Source of the DNA: Lasiodiplodia sp. COLG20
Taxonomy: Eukaryota; Ascomycota; Dothideomycetes; Botryosphaeriales; Botryosphaeriaceae
Direction: 5' to 3'
Assembly: GCA_009801085.1 (NCBI GenBank)
Contig: VNWV01000010.1
Location: 992,001-1,056,000 of the forward strand
DNA length: 64,000 nucleotides
The position numbers and the translations under genes were made by a program. The first letter of the stretch is position 1; every line of letters begins with the position of its first letter. Positions 47,446 to 58,370 of the stretch are shown piece after piece. The notes beneath the pieces are model-generated. The model did not search any database. It saw only the letters and a list, made by a program, of their open reading frames with translations, and had not been told where the DNA came from.

Positions 47446-49427
47446 ATGGACGCCGCAACTACTGACGCTTACCCCAACCACCAGCGCGAACGGTCCCGCT
47501 CGCCGCGCCGCCGATCGCGTAGCCCTCGCCGCAGCCGACGCTCCTACTCCCCGCGCAGTCGCTCGCGCAGCCGCGACGACTATCGCCGCAGCGATCGCCG
47601 CTCGCGCTCGCCTATGACTGGTGCTGCAGCTGCAGCTGGTGGATACTCGGGCTCATACGCTGCTTCGCGTGGTGCGCCGCCGGTTCGCAGCGCTGAGGAA
47701 AAGGCTGTAGCAAAGGAACAGATGATGGCATCTCTGCGCGAGTCTTCCCAGCAGGACCGTCGTGTCTACGTCGGCAACCTGTCGTACGATGTCAAGTGGC
47801 ATCACCTCAAGGACTTTATGAGACAGGGTGAGCGCCCCCTCCCTTCGTCTAGCCTCGCGCATCGCTAACACGCGTCACCACCACAGCCGGAGAGGTCCTG
47901 TTTGCCGATGTGCTCTTACTTCCCAATGGAATGTCGAAGGTGGGCTGACTATGGCTGGTCTTTCTGGTTTTCTCTGGTTATTTTGGAACATTGGATTGAC
48001 GGATGGGACGGTGTCCTCGGGTTGATGTAGGGATGCGGGTAAGCGACACAGCAACATCGCCAGCTGCCGGACGCGCGCTGACTTGCCCAGGATTGTGGAA
48101 TACGCCACCAGGGAGCAGGCCCAGCAGGCCGTTCAGACCCTTTCGAACCAGAACCTCATGGGCCGTCTTGTCTATGTGCGCGAGGTAAGCTCACGCTACT
48201 ACATCCCCCCACCCATCACCCGAAGAGCTGTATGACGCTGATAGGAACCGTACAAACAAAAGGACCGCGAGGCCGAGCCTCGGTTCACCGCGCCTCCTTC
48301 GATCGGCCGTGGAGGCTACGGAGCCATGGGAGGTCGTGGCGGCTTTGACGCCTACGGCGGCGGCGGTGGCGGCTATGGAGGCGGTGGACGCCAGCTCTAC
48401 GTCTCCAACGTATGTTGACCCCACCTTTGCTTTCTGCTAACTTTACGCAAGGAATCGGTTCGTTGACTCATGTCACTAGCTTCCGTACAACGTTGGCTGG
48501 CAAGATCTGAAGGACTTGTTCCGCCAGGCTGGTGAGTGCATTGACGATGTTGCCATTGGCGCTTCTTTTTCTCAACGAGCTGTTGCTCATCCGCAATGAT
48601 AGCTCACACAGGTTCCGTCCTTCGCGCCGACGTCCACCAGACCCCCGACGGCCGCATGAAGGGCTCCGGTATCGTCGTTTTCGAGACGCCCGACGATGCC
48701 CGCAACGCCATCCAGCAATTCAACGGATACGATTGGCAGGGCCGCACCCTGGAGGTGAAGGAGGACCGTTTCGCCGGTCCGCCAGGCTACGGTCGTGGTG
48801 GATTTGGTGGCGGTTTTGGCCGTGGTGGCTTCGGCCGTGGTGGATTTGGTGCTAGGGGCGGTTTTGGCTATGGAGGCCGTGGTGGTTTCGGTGGTGGTGG
48901 TCCTGGATATGGTGGCGGCATGGGTGGTGCTGCTCCCGAATTCCAGCAGCCCATACCCGCTGGTCCTCCCAACCCCTTCACCGACTATGCCACCTCCGGT
49001 GGTGAGCGCAGCAACATCATCTACGTCCGCAACGTAAGTCGGTGAAGTCTAAGCGAGCGTTGTGATGCTGATTTTTTTTTTTTTTAAAGCTTCCCTGGTC
49101 CACCAGCAACGAAGATCTCGTCGAACTCTTCACCACCATCGGCAAGGTCGAGCGTGCGGAGATCCAGTACGAGCCCAATGGCCGTTCCCGTGGCACCGGC
49201 GTCGTCGAGTTCGACACGGCCGAAAACGCCGAGACTGCCATTTGTAAGAAACCCTTTTTTTTCTGTAATGATGCGGCGCTAACTCTGCTACAGCCAAGTT
49301 CACCGGTTACCAGTACGGCGGTCGTCCTCTTGGCCTTTCTTTCGTCAAGTACACCAACGTTCAAGGCCACAGCGACGCCATGGAGACCGAGGCCACCCAG
49401 GGTCTCACCCAGGACCAGATCATGTAA
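47446..49427 (+). CDS. GBP2: GBP2/HRB1-like mRNA-binding protein (RS region, three RRMs)
   Basis: Shuttling SR-like protein that accompanies mRNA to export in yeast relatives. Nine exons: 47446-47827, 47887-47939, 48031-48038, 48091-48184, 48245-48409, 48480-48531, 48603-49033, 49090-49243, 49294-49427; 490 residues. An Arg/Ser region (RERSRSPRRRSRSPRRSRRS) is followed by RRM1 (RRVYVGNLSYDVKW, RNP1 GCGIVEYA), RRM2 (RQLYVSNLPYNVGW, GSGIVVFE), a Gly/Arg/Phe-rich linker and RRM3 (IIYVRNLPWSTSNEDL, GTGVVEFD). Exon 3 is only 8 nt and encodes part of the GCG of RNP1. The exon 7 start could instead use a CACACAG acceptor nine bases on, dropping three residues. All junctions keep frame. Convergent with the carrier gene. 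Confidence 0.92.
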
Positions 49428-50197
49428 GCGGTATCTGCTTGCACGGTGGTTACGGGTTGCTTTTCAGTTTCATTGCGGGCGTGCGTCTAGCCAGCACGGT
49501 CGGGCAAATCATCAGGACTTTTTCGATTAGGGTTTCTTCAGGGAGGGCTCAGACGATTCTACTATGGCCGTGGAAATTGAGAGGCAGCATACCCATCTGC
49601 TTGGTGCGGGTTAGTTTCGACAAAAAAAAGTTTCGATGTAGTATCATCCATTCAGACTGCGGATAACGTCTCCTTTCCATAGGCTAATCACAAAAAAATG
49701 GCGTTTTCACTTGGTGGCAGTTGGTGAACTTGGGTTATTACAACTTATGGAGTTGAAGATACTTCGCGTGTTTCGAATCTAATCCTCAAAATCTACTTTA
49801 AAGTGCTGTAACTTGAAATACCATCAAGCTGATTTATAGGTACAGTAGCAGCCAATGGACTATTAGGTAGATCTCGCCATCTCTTCTATTAATTATTCAC
49901 TACTTAGTTTGCTACTTGCTTATGATAAGCTACTTAGCAGTGTATATTTACGCTACCAGGGTATTCTAGAGATTGTCCTACGTATCTTCTACAGCTTATA
50001 TCGTATAGCCTAACTACTATTCGCCCAGACATATTTAACTCTTCTACTAAAATCTACACAGGAATGGGGCTAAGCCCGGAACGGGCTTTCTATTCAGAGC
50101 AAATACCACATGCGGCTCTTCGTACTTCTTCAACACTTTCCGAAGATGTGAATTGCTTCATATTCATCTATCTCATTTTTTGCCTAACTTCTTCTGC
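49428..50197. other. AT-rich intergenic region between convergent genes
   Basis: 770 bp. The part from 49640 to 50060 is AT- and TpA-rich. A short perfect inverted repeat is at 50072-50088. No gene recognised. Confidence 0.5.
50072..50088. repeat. perfect 7-bp inverted repeat with 3-nt loop
   Basis: AAGCCCG, GAA, CGGGCTT. Could fold as a hairpin in RNA from either strand near the convergent 3' ends; may also be repeat debris. Confidence 0.6.
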
Positions 50198-51818
50198 CTA
50201 AGCGGCTACGCTACTGTGAGCTATTTCCAACGCAGCCCCCTTCTCGCTGCTCTTCTCCCTCATCAGCTGCATCACCCATTCGTAGACGGCCCACTGGACG
50301 GCGTTGACGATAAAGGCACGCACGCTGCAGATTCCCAAGCCTCTGAAGAAGACGGCAAGGCCTTCGGTACGGTAGGAGTGCTTGGTAATCTCCCACGCTC
50401 CCATCCGTCTCGTCGGCGGCGGGAGCGCAGTCGACGACGGGGCTTGACGCGGCAGGAGTGATGCACGCTCACCGGATAGCGGAGGGCTTCGGTGACGATG
50501 AAGGTTTGCGGTTGCCGCTGCTACCGTCGCCGGTGATGCGGTCCAAGCTTGTTGCGTTTGGACTCGGGTTTTGATGACGTCTGGAGGGGTCAATCAGCGT
50601 CTGCTTTTCCAAAATGGGAGAGAGAAGCGGATGGTTATACTTACCTAGCGGGAAAATAGAGGCCCAAGTCACTATGCCAGCGATGCCACCGCAAAGGAGG
50701 ACCTTGAGCGCGGCTTGGCGCTGCGTGTCCTCCGGGGAGGTGATGAGGCGTTTGCTGAGCTCATAGGACCAGAAACTATTGGAGCGAAAGGTAAAAGAGG
50801 GGCGACGTGGTTAGTTTTCTGCTGTCTCGGGCACTCCGAAGAGCCCTCGCATTGCCTCTGTACTTTTTTGGCAAGAAAAATGGGGGGTCACACGTACTAA
50901 AATGCGTAACCAACGGCGTCCCTCACGCCCGTCACCACACCACCGTGATAGAACCCCTTCAAACCCTCCGCCCTCCACGTTTCCCGCGCGACGGCCCACG
51001 AACTTACCTTCCCCCCACCGCTACTACTACCACCCTCACCACTCACGGCACCTCTCCCCCGCGGCATCGAATCGTACACCTGCGCCCGGCATTTGACCAA
51101 CTCGGTGGGGGCGGAGACAACAAAGGTGGCGAAGCCGCTGACGGCGCCGGCCCAGAAAACGCGGGCGAGGCTGCGCGGGTTGGAGTAGTCGCCCTCGCCC
51201 AGCAGGGAGAGGGTGCGGTTGTACGAGACGAAGAGGATGGCGTTGAGCGCGCCGTATCCGAGGATCGGGGCTGTGGCACCTGTCGTTCACCGGAATGTGA
51301 GGGGACGAGGGCCTAGAAGGTCGCCCGCGTCCCCCCCAAAACCGAGCATATTAGTTTCATGGTCCACCGTGCGGTATGCTGTCTGATTTTGCCGAGGTTT
51401 CGTTTTTTTGCTTTTTTTCCAAAAGAAAAATAAAAGAAAAAAGGAAGGAGAATAGGACGGAATGATAGGTGATTGTGCTGGCAAGCTTCCGGGGGGCTTC
51501 GGGAGGGCTAGCGGTACCAGGACGCACTGATGCCCTTGCTTATGCCGGCGGGCACAGAAACGCTCGCGTTGCAACGTGCATTCAGCTGGGGTTACACAGT
51601 CTCTTGTGCTGCAGCGCTCGGGGAAGATACTTGGCAGTATACATACCACGAACGTAGTTCCCGGCATTGCGCCAATTGATGGCTTCGGGAGTGGCACTGC
51701 GGCTGGCGGGTGCAGCTGCAGGGCCTGCTTGCAGTCGGGTCTTGATGAGGTCTAGCGGATTGCCGATGATGATGCCGGCGGCACCGCTGAGGTAGCCGGC
51801 CCAGAAGTCGGCCGACAT
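50198..51818 (-). CDS. mitochondrial carrier protein (SLC25 family)
   Basis: Inner-membrane solute carrier. Exons 51818-51647, 51279-50898, 50775-50645 and 50580-50198 give 355 residues. Each of the three repeats keeps its signature: NPLDLIKTR, APTELVKCR and FPLDVIKTR. Other conserved parts are GAGAPILGYGALN-like (GATAPILGYGALNAILFVSYNR) after intron 1 and EGLKGFYHGGVVTGVRDAVGYAFYFWSYE across intron 2. Intron 1 is 367 nt, far longer than others here. The third repeat carries an extra Pro/Ser/Arg-rich insert of about 45 residues between its signature and RRMGAWEITKHSYRTEGLAVFFRGLG. No frame-preserving intron could be found to remove it. It is in the amino-acid/acyl-carnitine-like branch by general look; the substrate is not resolved. 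Confidence 0.88.
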
Positions 51819-53471
51819 GGATGGAGTTTGTGGTGGTGCAGTAGGGCTGATGGCTGGAAGCGTCGAAATCGTCGCCCCGCGCCGCCCGCATGGGACCGAG
51901 GACCCCGGGAAAGGCAACGGTCACGTGACTGATATGCCCTTTCCCCGAGCGGCATAGCAGCCGTCGTCTTTCGACCCCTCTCGACCTCCAGGCGCTGAGG
52001 GGCGAATGGGCCATTCTGGCCCCTCGAGCCAGAGCAGCATGCGGGCCCGTCGACTGGTGGCGGGTGCAGTATAAATACCGACTGGGACGGTGTTGGCCAA
52101 ATTCCTTCTCTCTGGAGGTCGATCTCCTCCATTTGGCTGCCGCCGACGCTCAGACGCGCAGTGCTAGAAAAGAGCCGCCGAGTAACTGTGTGAGTAAGCA
52201 TTACCCCTGCCGCTTCCTAGTTTGTCTAACCACGTGCATAGGCTCCATTCGGCCTAGCAGTCGCTCGACCTAGGAAAGAGCGCAATGCTTTGCTCCATGC
52301 CACCAAATACGACGCCGTCCGACTCGAACCCAGCTGAAACACCGTCTTAGTCATGCCGTCACCTTCTTTCGTCCCGACGTTGCGCGAGGAAACCGTTATT
52401 CTGCCCGGAGCCTTCGAGGATATTCACCCTCACCGCCTCACGTCTCACCTACGACGCAGCTCACCAATCTCTCACTGTGTGACTTGGTTGGCGACTCAGG
52501 AAGAGCTTCTGAAAGATGGCTCGGTCTCGGTGAAGGCGTCGAGGCTGGCCGTGCAACCCCCGTCCGGCAGCAGCCGTTGCCGTCCAGCCGTCAGTTCCGC
52601 TCCCAGACGCCTTTCAGACCGTGAACAGGCCGCTACGTACGATGGGACATGGTCGGATTTACATGTTCGGACCTTGTTTCGACACACGAGCCAAGTCAGC
52701 TTCTCGGGTACCACGACACCGCCAGGAGGATGGATCATGCAGAACTCCCCCTGGATCCGCGTCACGCTAGCTGGCTGTCCTTTTCCAAGCACTCTCGGCT
52801 CGGGACGAGATGACGCGGTTGTGGAGCCAGCTGCCCGCCGACTCGCTCCCTCGTCCTTGAATGCAGCGCCGAAGAGAGAGTTCCCGGAAAGTTCTAGCGC
52901 CCTAAAAGCCTGCCGTCGCCCCCTCTCCACCACTCTCATGCTTGGCAGGATGATGCGGCGGCAGCTCAGCCTTTTCATTGGTGCGCGTGCCGCTTCCGCT
53001 AGCTCTTCGCCAGCATCTCCAGAAGTCTGGTCATCGCCCGTCATTGGCTGGGCCCGCCTTCCGTCGAGACTGTCTGATGCGTAGCCAGTGTTGGCGGAGT
53101 GTTCTCCGCAATTTCGGAAAGCTTGACGTTCTCCTCCCACGAGCGACACATTTGAGTCTCTTGGAAGTCAGTCTCGTAATCACCCTCCCGTTGGCATACT
53201 CGGCAACAGCGCGACGAGTCGGTGCCAGCCCACCCCAAAAAGGTGCCAGCCCCGTGAGGCACCCCTCCCTTTAGCCTACACCCCCCGCAAGAACAAGTCA
53301 GTGCCCTCAGGGAAGAGCAATGCGGCCCCATCGCTATCCAGAACACTCGCCGAAACCCATCGCAAGATCGCTTAGTCGCTGTGCCACCGCGCCGCCGTCC
53401 TAGTGGGTCCGCAGGCGTTGCTTTCACGCGCCCATGCGTCGACGCCCTCTGTCCGTTTAAGAAGAGCTGCA
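51819..53471. other. intergenic region, no supported gene
   Basis: 1.65 kb. Two long overlapping open frames, plus strand 52353-53084 and minus strand 52496-53149, have no recognisable domain, and each looks like the shadow of the other. No evidence chooses between them. Confidence 0.45.
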
Positions 53472-53969
53472 ATGCCTTCGCAGAGACCTCCATCCCCTAC
53501 CGCGAAACCACAGAAGCCTTCGAGAACACCATTGGCCAGGAAGCTTAGTGGCATGTTGTGGACGGGTAAGCACTTCCTGTCGAAGCGAATCCCTCTTACG
53601 GTAAGCAGAACGAGTCTCGAGAACATCCGCTGTCTTCGCTCAGACCCCCATGCCTTCTTTCCCTCGATTAGGCCGAGTCTTCAGCTGTTCAATCTCGACA
53701 AACCCCATCCCCCTGGATTGCCGTCCCAGTTGATGTGCTGGTTCACCCACTACGTATACGCATGTTGCGGAAAGGCCCATCCGAATGGGTTTGCAACGAC
53801 GCCCTGCCACGAGGCCAACACGTCGGGGACGGATACTCGCAACTGCTCGAGCCGCAAGGACCACGTCAGTCCCATTTCTGGCAGTCAGTGCCGTGGATGC
53901 GAGACCATTCGCCTCCTTGAGCAGATGGAGCGAGACGCTGCTCTTCGCCAAAACGATGGCCGGTCCTAG
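53472..53969 (+). CDS. putative small Cys-rich protein, possible zinc binder
   Basis: A 165-codon open frame from the ATG at 53472 (an in-frame ATG 23 codons earlier is possible). The first third is Pro/Ser/Lys-rich (PSQRPPSPTAKPQKPSRTPL). The C-terminal half has clustered Cys and His: CWFTHYVYACCGK, then ATTPCHEANTSGTDTRNC, then GSQCRGCETIRLLEQMERD. I recognise this spacing (HY.Y.C, C.EA..SGT..C, C..C) from small fungal proteins of unknown role, but cannot name a family. A GT..AG intron of about 80 nt (from GTAAGC near 53602 to the CAG before CTGTTCAATC near 53683) would also keep frame. Function unknown; it may not be a gene. Confidence 0.42.
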   Translation: MPSQRPPSPTAKPQKPSRTPLARKLSGMLWTGKHFLSKRIPLTVSRTSLENIRCLRSDPHAFFPSIRPSLQLFNLDKPHPPGLPSQLMCWFTHYVYACCGKAHPNGFATTPCHEANTSGTDTRNCSSRKDHVSPISGSQCRGCETIRLLEQMERDAALRQNDGRS

Positions 53970-56117
53970 CGGCCTTTCACGAGGTGGATATCGACAGGTG
54001 GCAGAGGCAGAATCAACCTGGTATACGCCACGCTCTGCCCATACGCATGGGGCTCTCGGATTCTGCCGTGCCCTTGGGAAGTCGGCGCCTATAGCGGAAT
54101 ACACCCTCGAGGATTCTGGCTAGCACGCGCACGCGGGATCCGGCAGCTTGGAAACGACGTAACGGCCTCTCCATATTTTCATCGAAACCAGTACCTATCT
54201 AGTCTTTGATTGCTCAACATGTCTTTTGGCTCATTCTTCACGGCAGGCGGGTGGGGAAGGCGGAAGGCGGATCCCAGTCGTCGATGCCCGCCTCATTCTC
54301 GTTGCCTTGCCCCACCTGGCTGGCTGGCACTTGGTTGGGACTATCGCCCTTCTTTCTTCTTTTCGCAACTGCCTTTTTCTGCCCAAGTCTCGCTGGTCTA
54401 AACCTGTTTGCCCAAGTTCGGATCTGTTCGAGCCCGTGACGCAGCCCTATAATGGGTCTCCTTGCATGACAGTTGTTCCGCCTATCGGAGGGGTTTCTCG
54501 TGGAGAAAAAAAAAAAAGAATGCCAATTTGCAAGGATGAGGAAAAGCGCGAGCTTCCAATCAGTGTGTTAGGGAATAGCGATTTGTTCGCCTCTCTCCTT
54601 TTTGCTTTTTTTCGAGTTGCGGTTGACCCCACCAGACATCTTCAGCGCAACCTGAGATTCGGTCAAACCTGATCGACCGATCGCGCCAACTCTAGATGAC
54701 CCAGCCACGCGGTACACAGCAGAGGGGCCTGTCAATCCCTCCGGACCGCGGAAATGCTCGCCCCATCCGCCGTCCAATGGTCCGACAGCGATCCAGCTGA
54801 TCGTCTTCACCTGACTCTCCTCGAGACCCTGAAGCTTTGGCGACACACCAAAGCATATGCACACCTCGGCAGCAACCGGCTCGCCTTGGGCCTCTGCGTC
54901 GACACGAGGCTGGATGCAGACGATCGAGACCGCCTTGCCATCAGACAGCAGGCCCCCCGGTGCTATGGCGCCGCAGGATTCCACCGGATGTAGATCCCGC
55001 CCCGAACCGACATCTGCTAACACCTGTCCCTACCGGAGCTATTTCCTACAACCCCGGACAGCTCCAGATTTAGTCACCAGCAAAGCGCAACAGCGGAGTC
55101 GACTCCACGCGTCCTTCACCGCAGCGACGTCATGCCCGTATCGTGGCATCATGCTTGCATCAATGAAATGCTCTCTAGTACCCTTTAGTTTATGTCTCGA
55201 CGGCATTCTCTATCTTATCCGACCCTATTCTCGATGTGGCCAAACCTCCATCATCGTGAATCATGGAATTATGGCTCTTGGAAACACATGTCAAATGCTC
55301 ACCGCCACCACTCTTGGTATCATGGTCATGGCAGCCAAGCTTATCCACCCGCCGCACAAGATCACAAAGCACCGCCGCCGGTTGCCTACGACTTGGAGCA
55401 TCCTCTCAGATTTTGGCTCCTCGTTTTAAGTTTTAGCATGCATGCATGTACTAGGACTGCGTCCCAGCCGCGGAGTACCCCTCTCCGCTCCCGCTTGTCA
55501 ATTGCAAACCCTGCAGATTCGTGGCCAATTATTTGTGATATTCCCTGCGTCTTTTGGATCATGGGTCATTCCCTCGCTCGAGACGATTGTCAATCTTTTG
55601 CTGACCTTTGCTTTCTTTTGCGGCAGTTCCCGACCAGATCACCAGACAATGATGGAAAATGTGGCAATCGACCGTAGGGACTGCCCATTGGATGGTCCAA
55701 ACGATTCACAAGATTCGAATAACCTCCTAACAGATCGCTCTCTGCCGTGGTTGACGTCACCTGCCTCAATCCATACTATGCATCGTCTCTAAATCTCCGG
55801 TTACGAAAAAGAATTGGATCCTTCATTCTTTCCTTGAGTCTTGTAATTCTCGTATTTACTTTTTCCGCGCCGCTTCCTCCATGCTCTCTTTTTTGCCACG
55901 TAGCGGAGTAACCTCCGCTGAATTTGGTTGGGCAACACGACCCAGCGACCACGCGGCCCATGCCAGTCGGCCAAGCGCCGGCTCGGGAGGGTCAATCAAT
56001 CTCGCTTCATGCACGGGCCTCAGATCGTACATGCTAACGATAGAAAAAAAAAAAGAAAAGAAAAACCTTTCTCCTACAACCACCACCACACACACATGCG
56101 TTAAACTAGCAGAGGGC
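53970..56117. other. gene-poor region before the tRNA
   Basis: 2.1 kb. Overlapping open frames on both strands (for example near 54568-55023 and 54857-55677) match no family I know. A poly-A run is at 54504-54516. Nothing supportable. Confidence 0.45.
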
Positions 56118-56121
56118 AAAA
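56118..56121 (-). terminator. RNA polymerase III terminator of tRNA-Leu
   Basis: TTTT on the minus strand, 7 nt after the discriminator base of the tRNA. Confidence 0.6.
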
Positions 56122-56128
56122 GAGATAA

Positions 56129-56228
56129 TGATGAGGACGAGACTCGAACTCGCGCGGGTTGCCCCACCAGGAATCGCTGTTAAGAGTACACCTTAACCTG
56201 GCGCCATAACCAACTCGGCCACCTCACC
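56129..56228 (-). tRNA. tRNA-Leu (anticodon AAG) with 18-nt intron
   Basis: Folds fully by hand. The acceptor stem GGTGAGG pairs with CCTCATC (one G-U), discriminator A. D stem GCC/GGC; anticodon stem CCAGG/CCTGG; loop TTAAGG..T with anticodon AAG at 56194-56192, reading CUU Leu codons. An intron follows the base after the anticodon (56190-56173) and contains CTTAAC, complementary to the anticodon-loop GTTAAG, as typical for eukaryotic nuclear tRNA introns. The long variable arm (TGGGGCAACCCGC) makes it type II, as expected for Leu. T arm GCGAG-TTCGAGT-CTCGT. Confidence 0.93.
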
Positions 56229-58370
56229 TATTGCAGCTGTAGACCTGGGTCTTGTTGCTGGATTATGTAAGACGGCTTTGCTAGGAAGGACCATTAGTAG
56301 CAGGAAAGACAGGTGGGTGTGGCGTAAACTACAATCGTTGAGCTGGGTTCGTCTGCCTGGAAGATGTTGCTTTGTGCGGTGAAAGATTACACTTAAAAGT
56401 GACGAGGGGAGATACTGTAAATGGTGACATTCGCGTTACTCACGAACTCCACAGGTTGTCATTCGAGACGAGGGACTAGAGAAGGTAATAGAAACGATTA
56501 CTTATCTACAGTAGAAGATATCGTCTAGATGCAGATTATAATTCATGTCCGGATAGCTGCTTCAACTACCCATCATGAGCAAAATCCCCGCCTGCTAGCA
56601 GCAGCTAGCCAAGTAGTCAGTGCTAGACATAGACACATGGGCAAAAAGGTAACTCGATATACACCTAGCACCTCTAGCGCCACCAGTATGGTTGTTCGGT
56701 TAGCAAAGTCTGTATAAAAGTTAACAAGTATCCGGTATACGCCATGGTTAAAATTTTATAAACCGCGTGAATTTCGACTAAATTTATATTTTTTTTTCTA
56801 AAAAAATCGTTTCTTTTAATAGTATAATAACTCTACTAAATAAAGAATGTAAGAAACATTCAGAGACCGTTGCTAACTTTACTAACTGCGCTGGTGGTGC
56901 TGGCTGCGCTAACGGTGCTGCTTGCAACTCGAATTGCTAACGGTAGCCTTACTGCCAGCTGCTGAATGCTACATCAAACAACCAACTAAGCTTAACAGCT
57001 GAAAATCATACGGATGAAATGAACATGATACAGAAACGAATTCACGGACGTCCACTAATCACAAGAGCCATCATCACAAGTGTCGTGCAAGAAGTAAACC
57101 CCTACTTAAATTCATACTCCTTCATCTATACCAAAAACCGCGGATAAGCCACGGCCTGTGTCAAGACGAGGGGAACCTGGGAAGCAGGAAGCTTTCTATG
57201 CAAAATAGGAGTCGGGGGAAAACAAAAAGCAGGGATGACCAAATCAAAAAAGAAGAAGCCTGCAGATGCAAGAATCGCCAGCCTCCCACTTCGCTTTTGA
57301 ATCCGTAAAGTTTCGCTCGCGCGAGAGCGGAAGAGGTGGTAGCGATGGTTGTGGTGGAAAGCCACAACCAGAAATAACCTGCAGGTAAGATTCACTCCCC
57401 AAATCGGTTTCATTACCACCACCCCTTCCTATATCCACCCCCTGAGAAGAAGAAGGGAAAAAGGTTCCTCGGCATTCGCCTTGCTAGAAGTCCAGTGCGG
57501 ATGATCGAGATGTCGGACGAATGAGGAACAGAATCTTGTCCGTGTCGAGATTGGCGACGACCCGTGAGGATCGTTCGAGTCTTGTCAATGTATTCGCATT
57601 CAAGCGAATGAGAAGTAAAGAGCGGGTCGATCGCATAGGGCCTGAGTTGGATATTGCAGGCCGTAAGGATCAAATGGGAAAAAAAGAAATCGGAAAAGGG
57701 AAAGCAAAAAACTTCAAAAAAAGAGTGCTCAAATGACCCTCCGAATGTTCGCCGCTGCCACGCGCCGCGTCTATGTCGCAAACACATTATACACTTATAC
57801 ACATGGTGTTTTGAAGAGAAGATCGGTGGAGTACCATCAATCGTGTGGCTTCTCTTCTCCTCATCCATCAGCTGGTTGGTGTAGTTGGCGATCCCAGTGG
57901 TGGAGTTTGTATGTCGGGGTATGGACACGGAAAAAAAAGAAGTAGAGAAAAAAGTCCGGTCGCCGACGGCGAGAAAACGCATGACCGTAAGCAGCAGGTG
58001 GTCATGCCGACTCAAGTCGTCCTTTGTTTCAGGAAAAACTCCTGTCGAAATGAGGGTGTTGCTGCCGAAGACATTAAAATCGCCATGCATAAGCCGCATA
58101 GTCCGTCGTCGTCGGATGGGATATTGAATGTAAAGGCATAAAGAAAATGGGTAGTCGTAATAGGAGGCTGAAGTGGGCGGCGATGCTGTACAGGCAACAG
58201 CAAGCGGGGAGGCAACCGATTCGCGGTCCAGCATTGCGCGCAAACGTTAAAAGCAGTAAGGAACTCAGACTCCGTGACCGTCGTAAGAAAGCGTACAACC
58301 CACCACCCGTCTAATGTCTAGCACCGCCTGGGTTCAAATCACGGTATCGCTAGTGTGCAGTCTGCGCAAA
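56229..58370. other. AT-rich gene-poor region
   Basis: 2.1 kb. 56740-56860 is very AT-rich (poly-T/poly-A blocks). GCT/AGC-rich patches lie near 56578-56600 and 56890-56940, similar in style to those at 8550-8900 and 18690. 57400-58320 is purine-rich on the plus strand and probably the 3' untranslated region of the minus-strand SH3 gene; a 276-codon minus-strand frame there has no recognisable domain. Confidence 0.45.

Noticed and set aside
52353..53149. Two long overlapping open frames (243 and 217 codons) on opposite strands
   Set aside because: Neither has a recognisable domain or conserved-looking motif, composition is that of shadow frames in GC-rich DNA, and nothing favours one strand.
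57413..58243. 276-codon open frame on the minus strand downstream of the SH3 gene
   Set aside because: Low-complexity Phe/Ser/Arg-rich translation of pyrimidine-rich DNA, same strand as the SH3 gene and directly after its stop; best read as 3' untranslated region.
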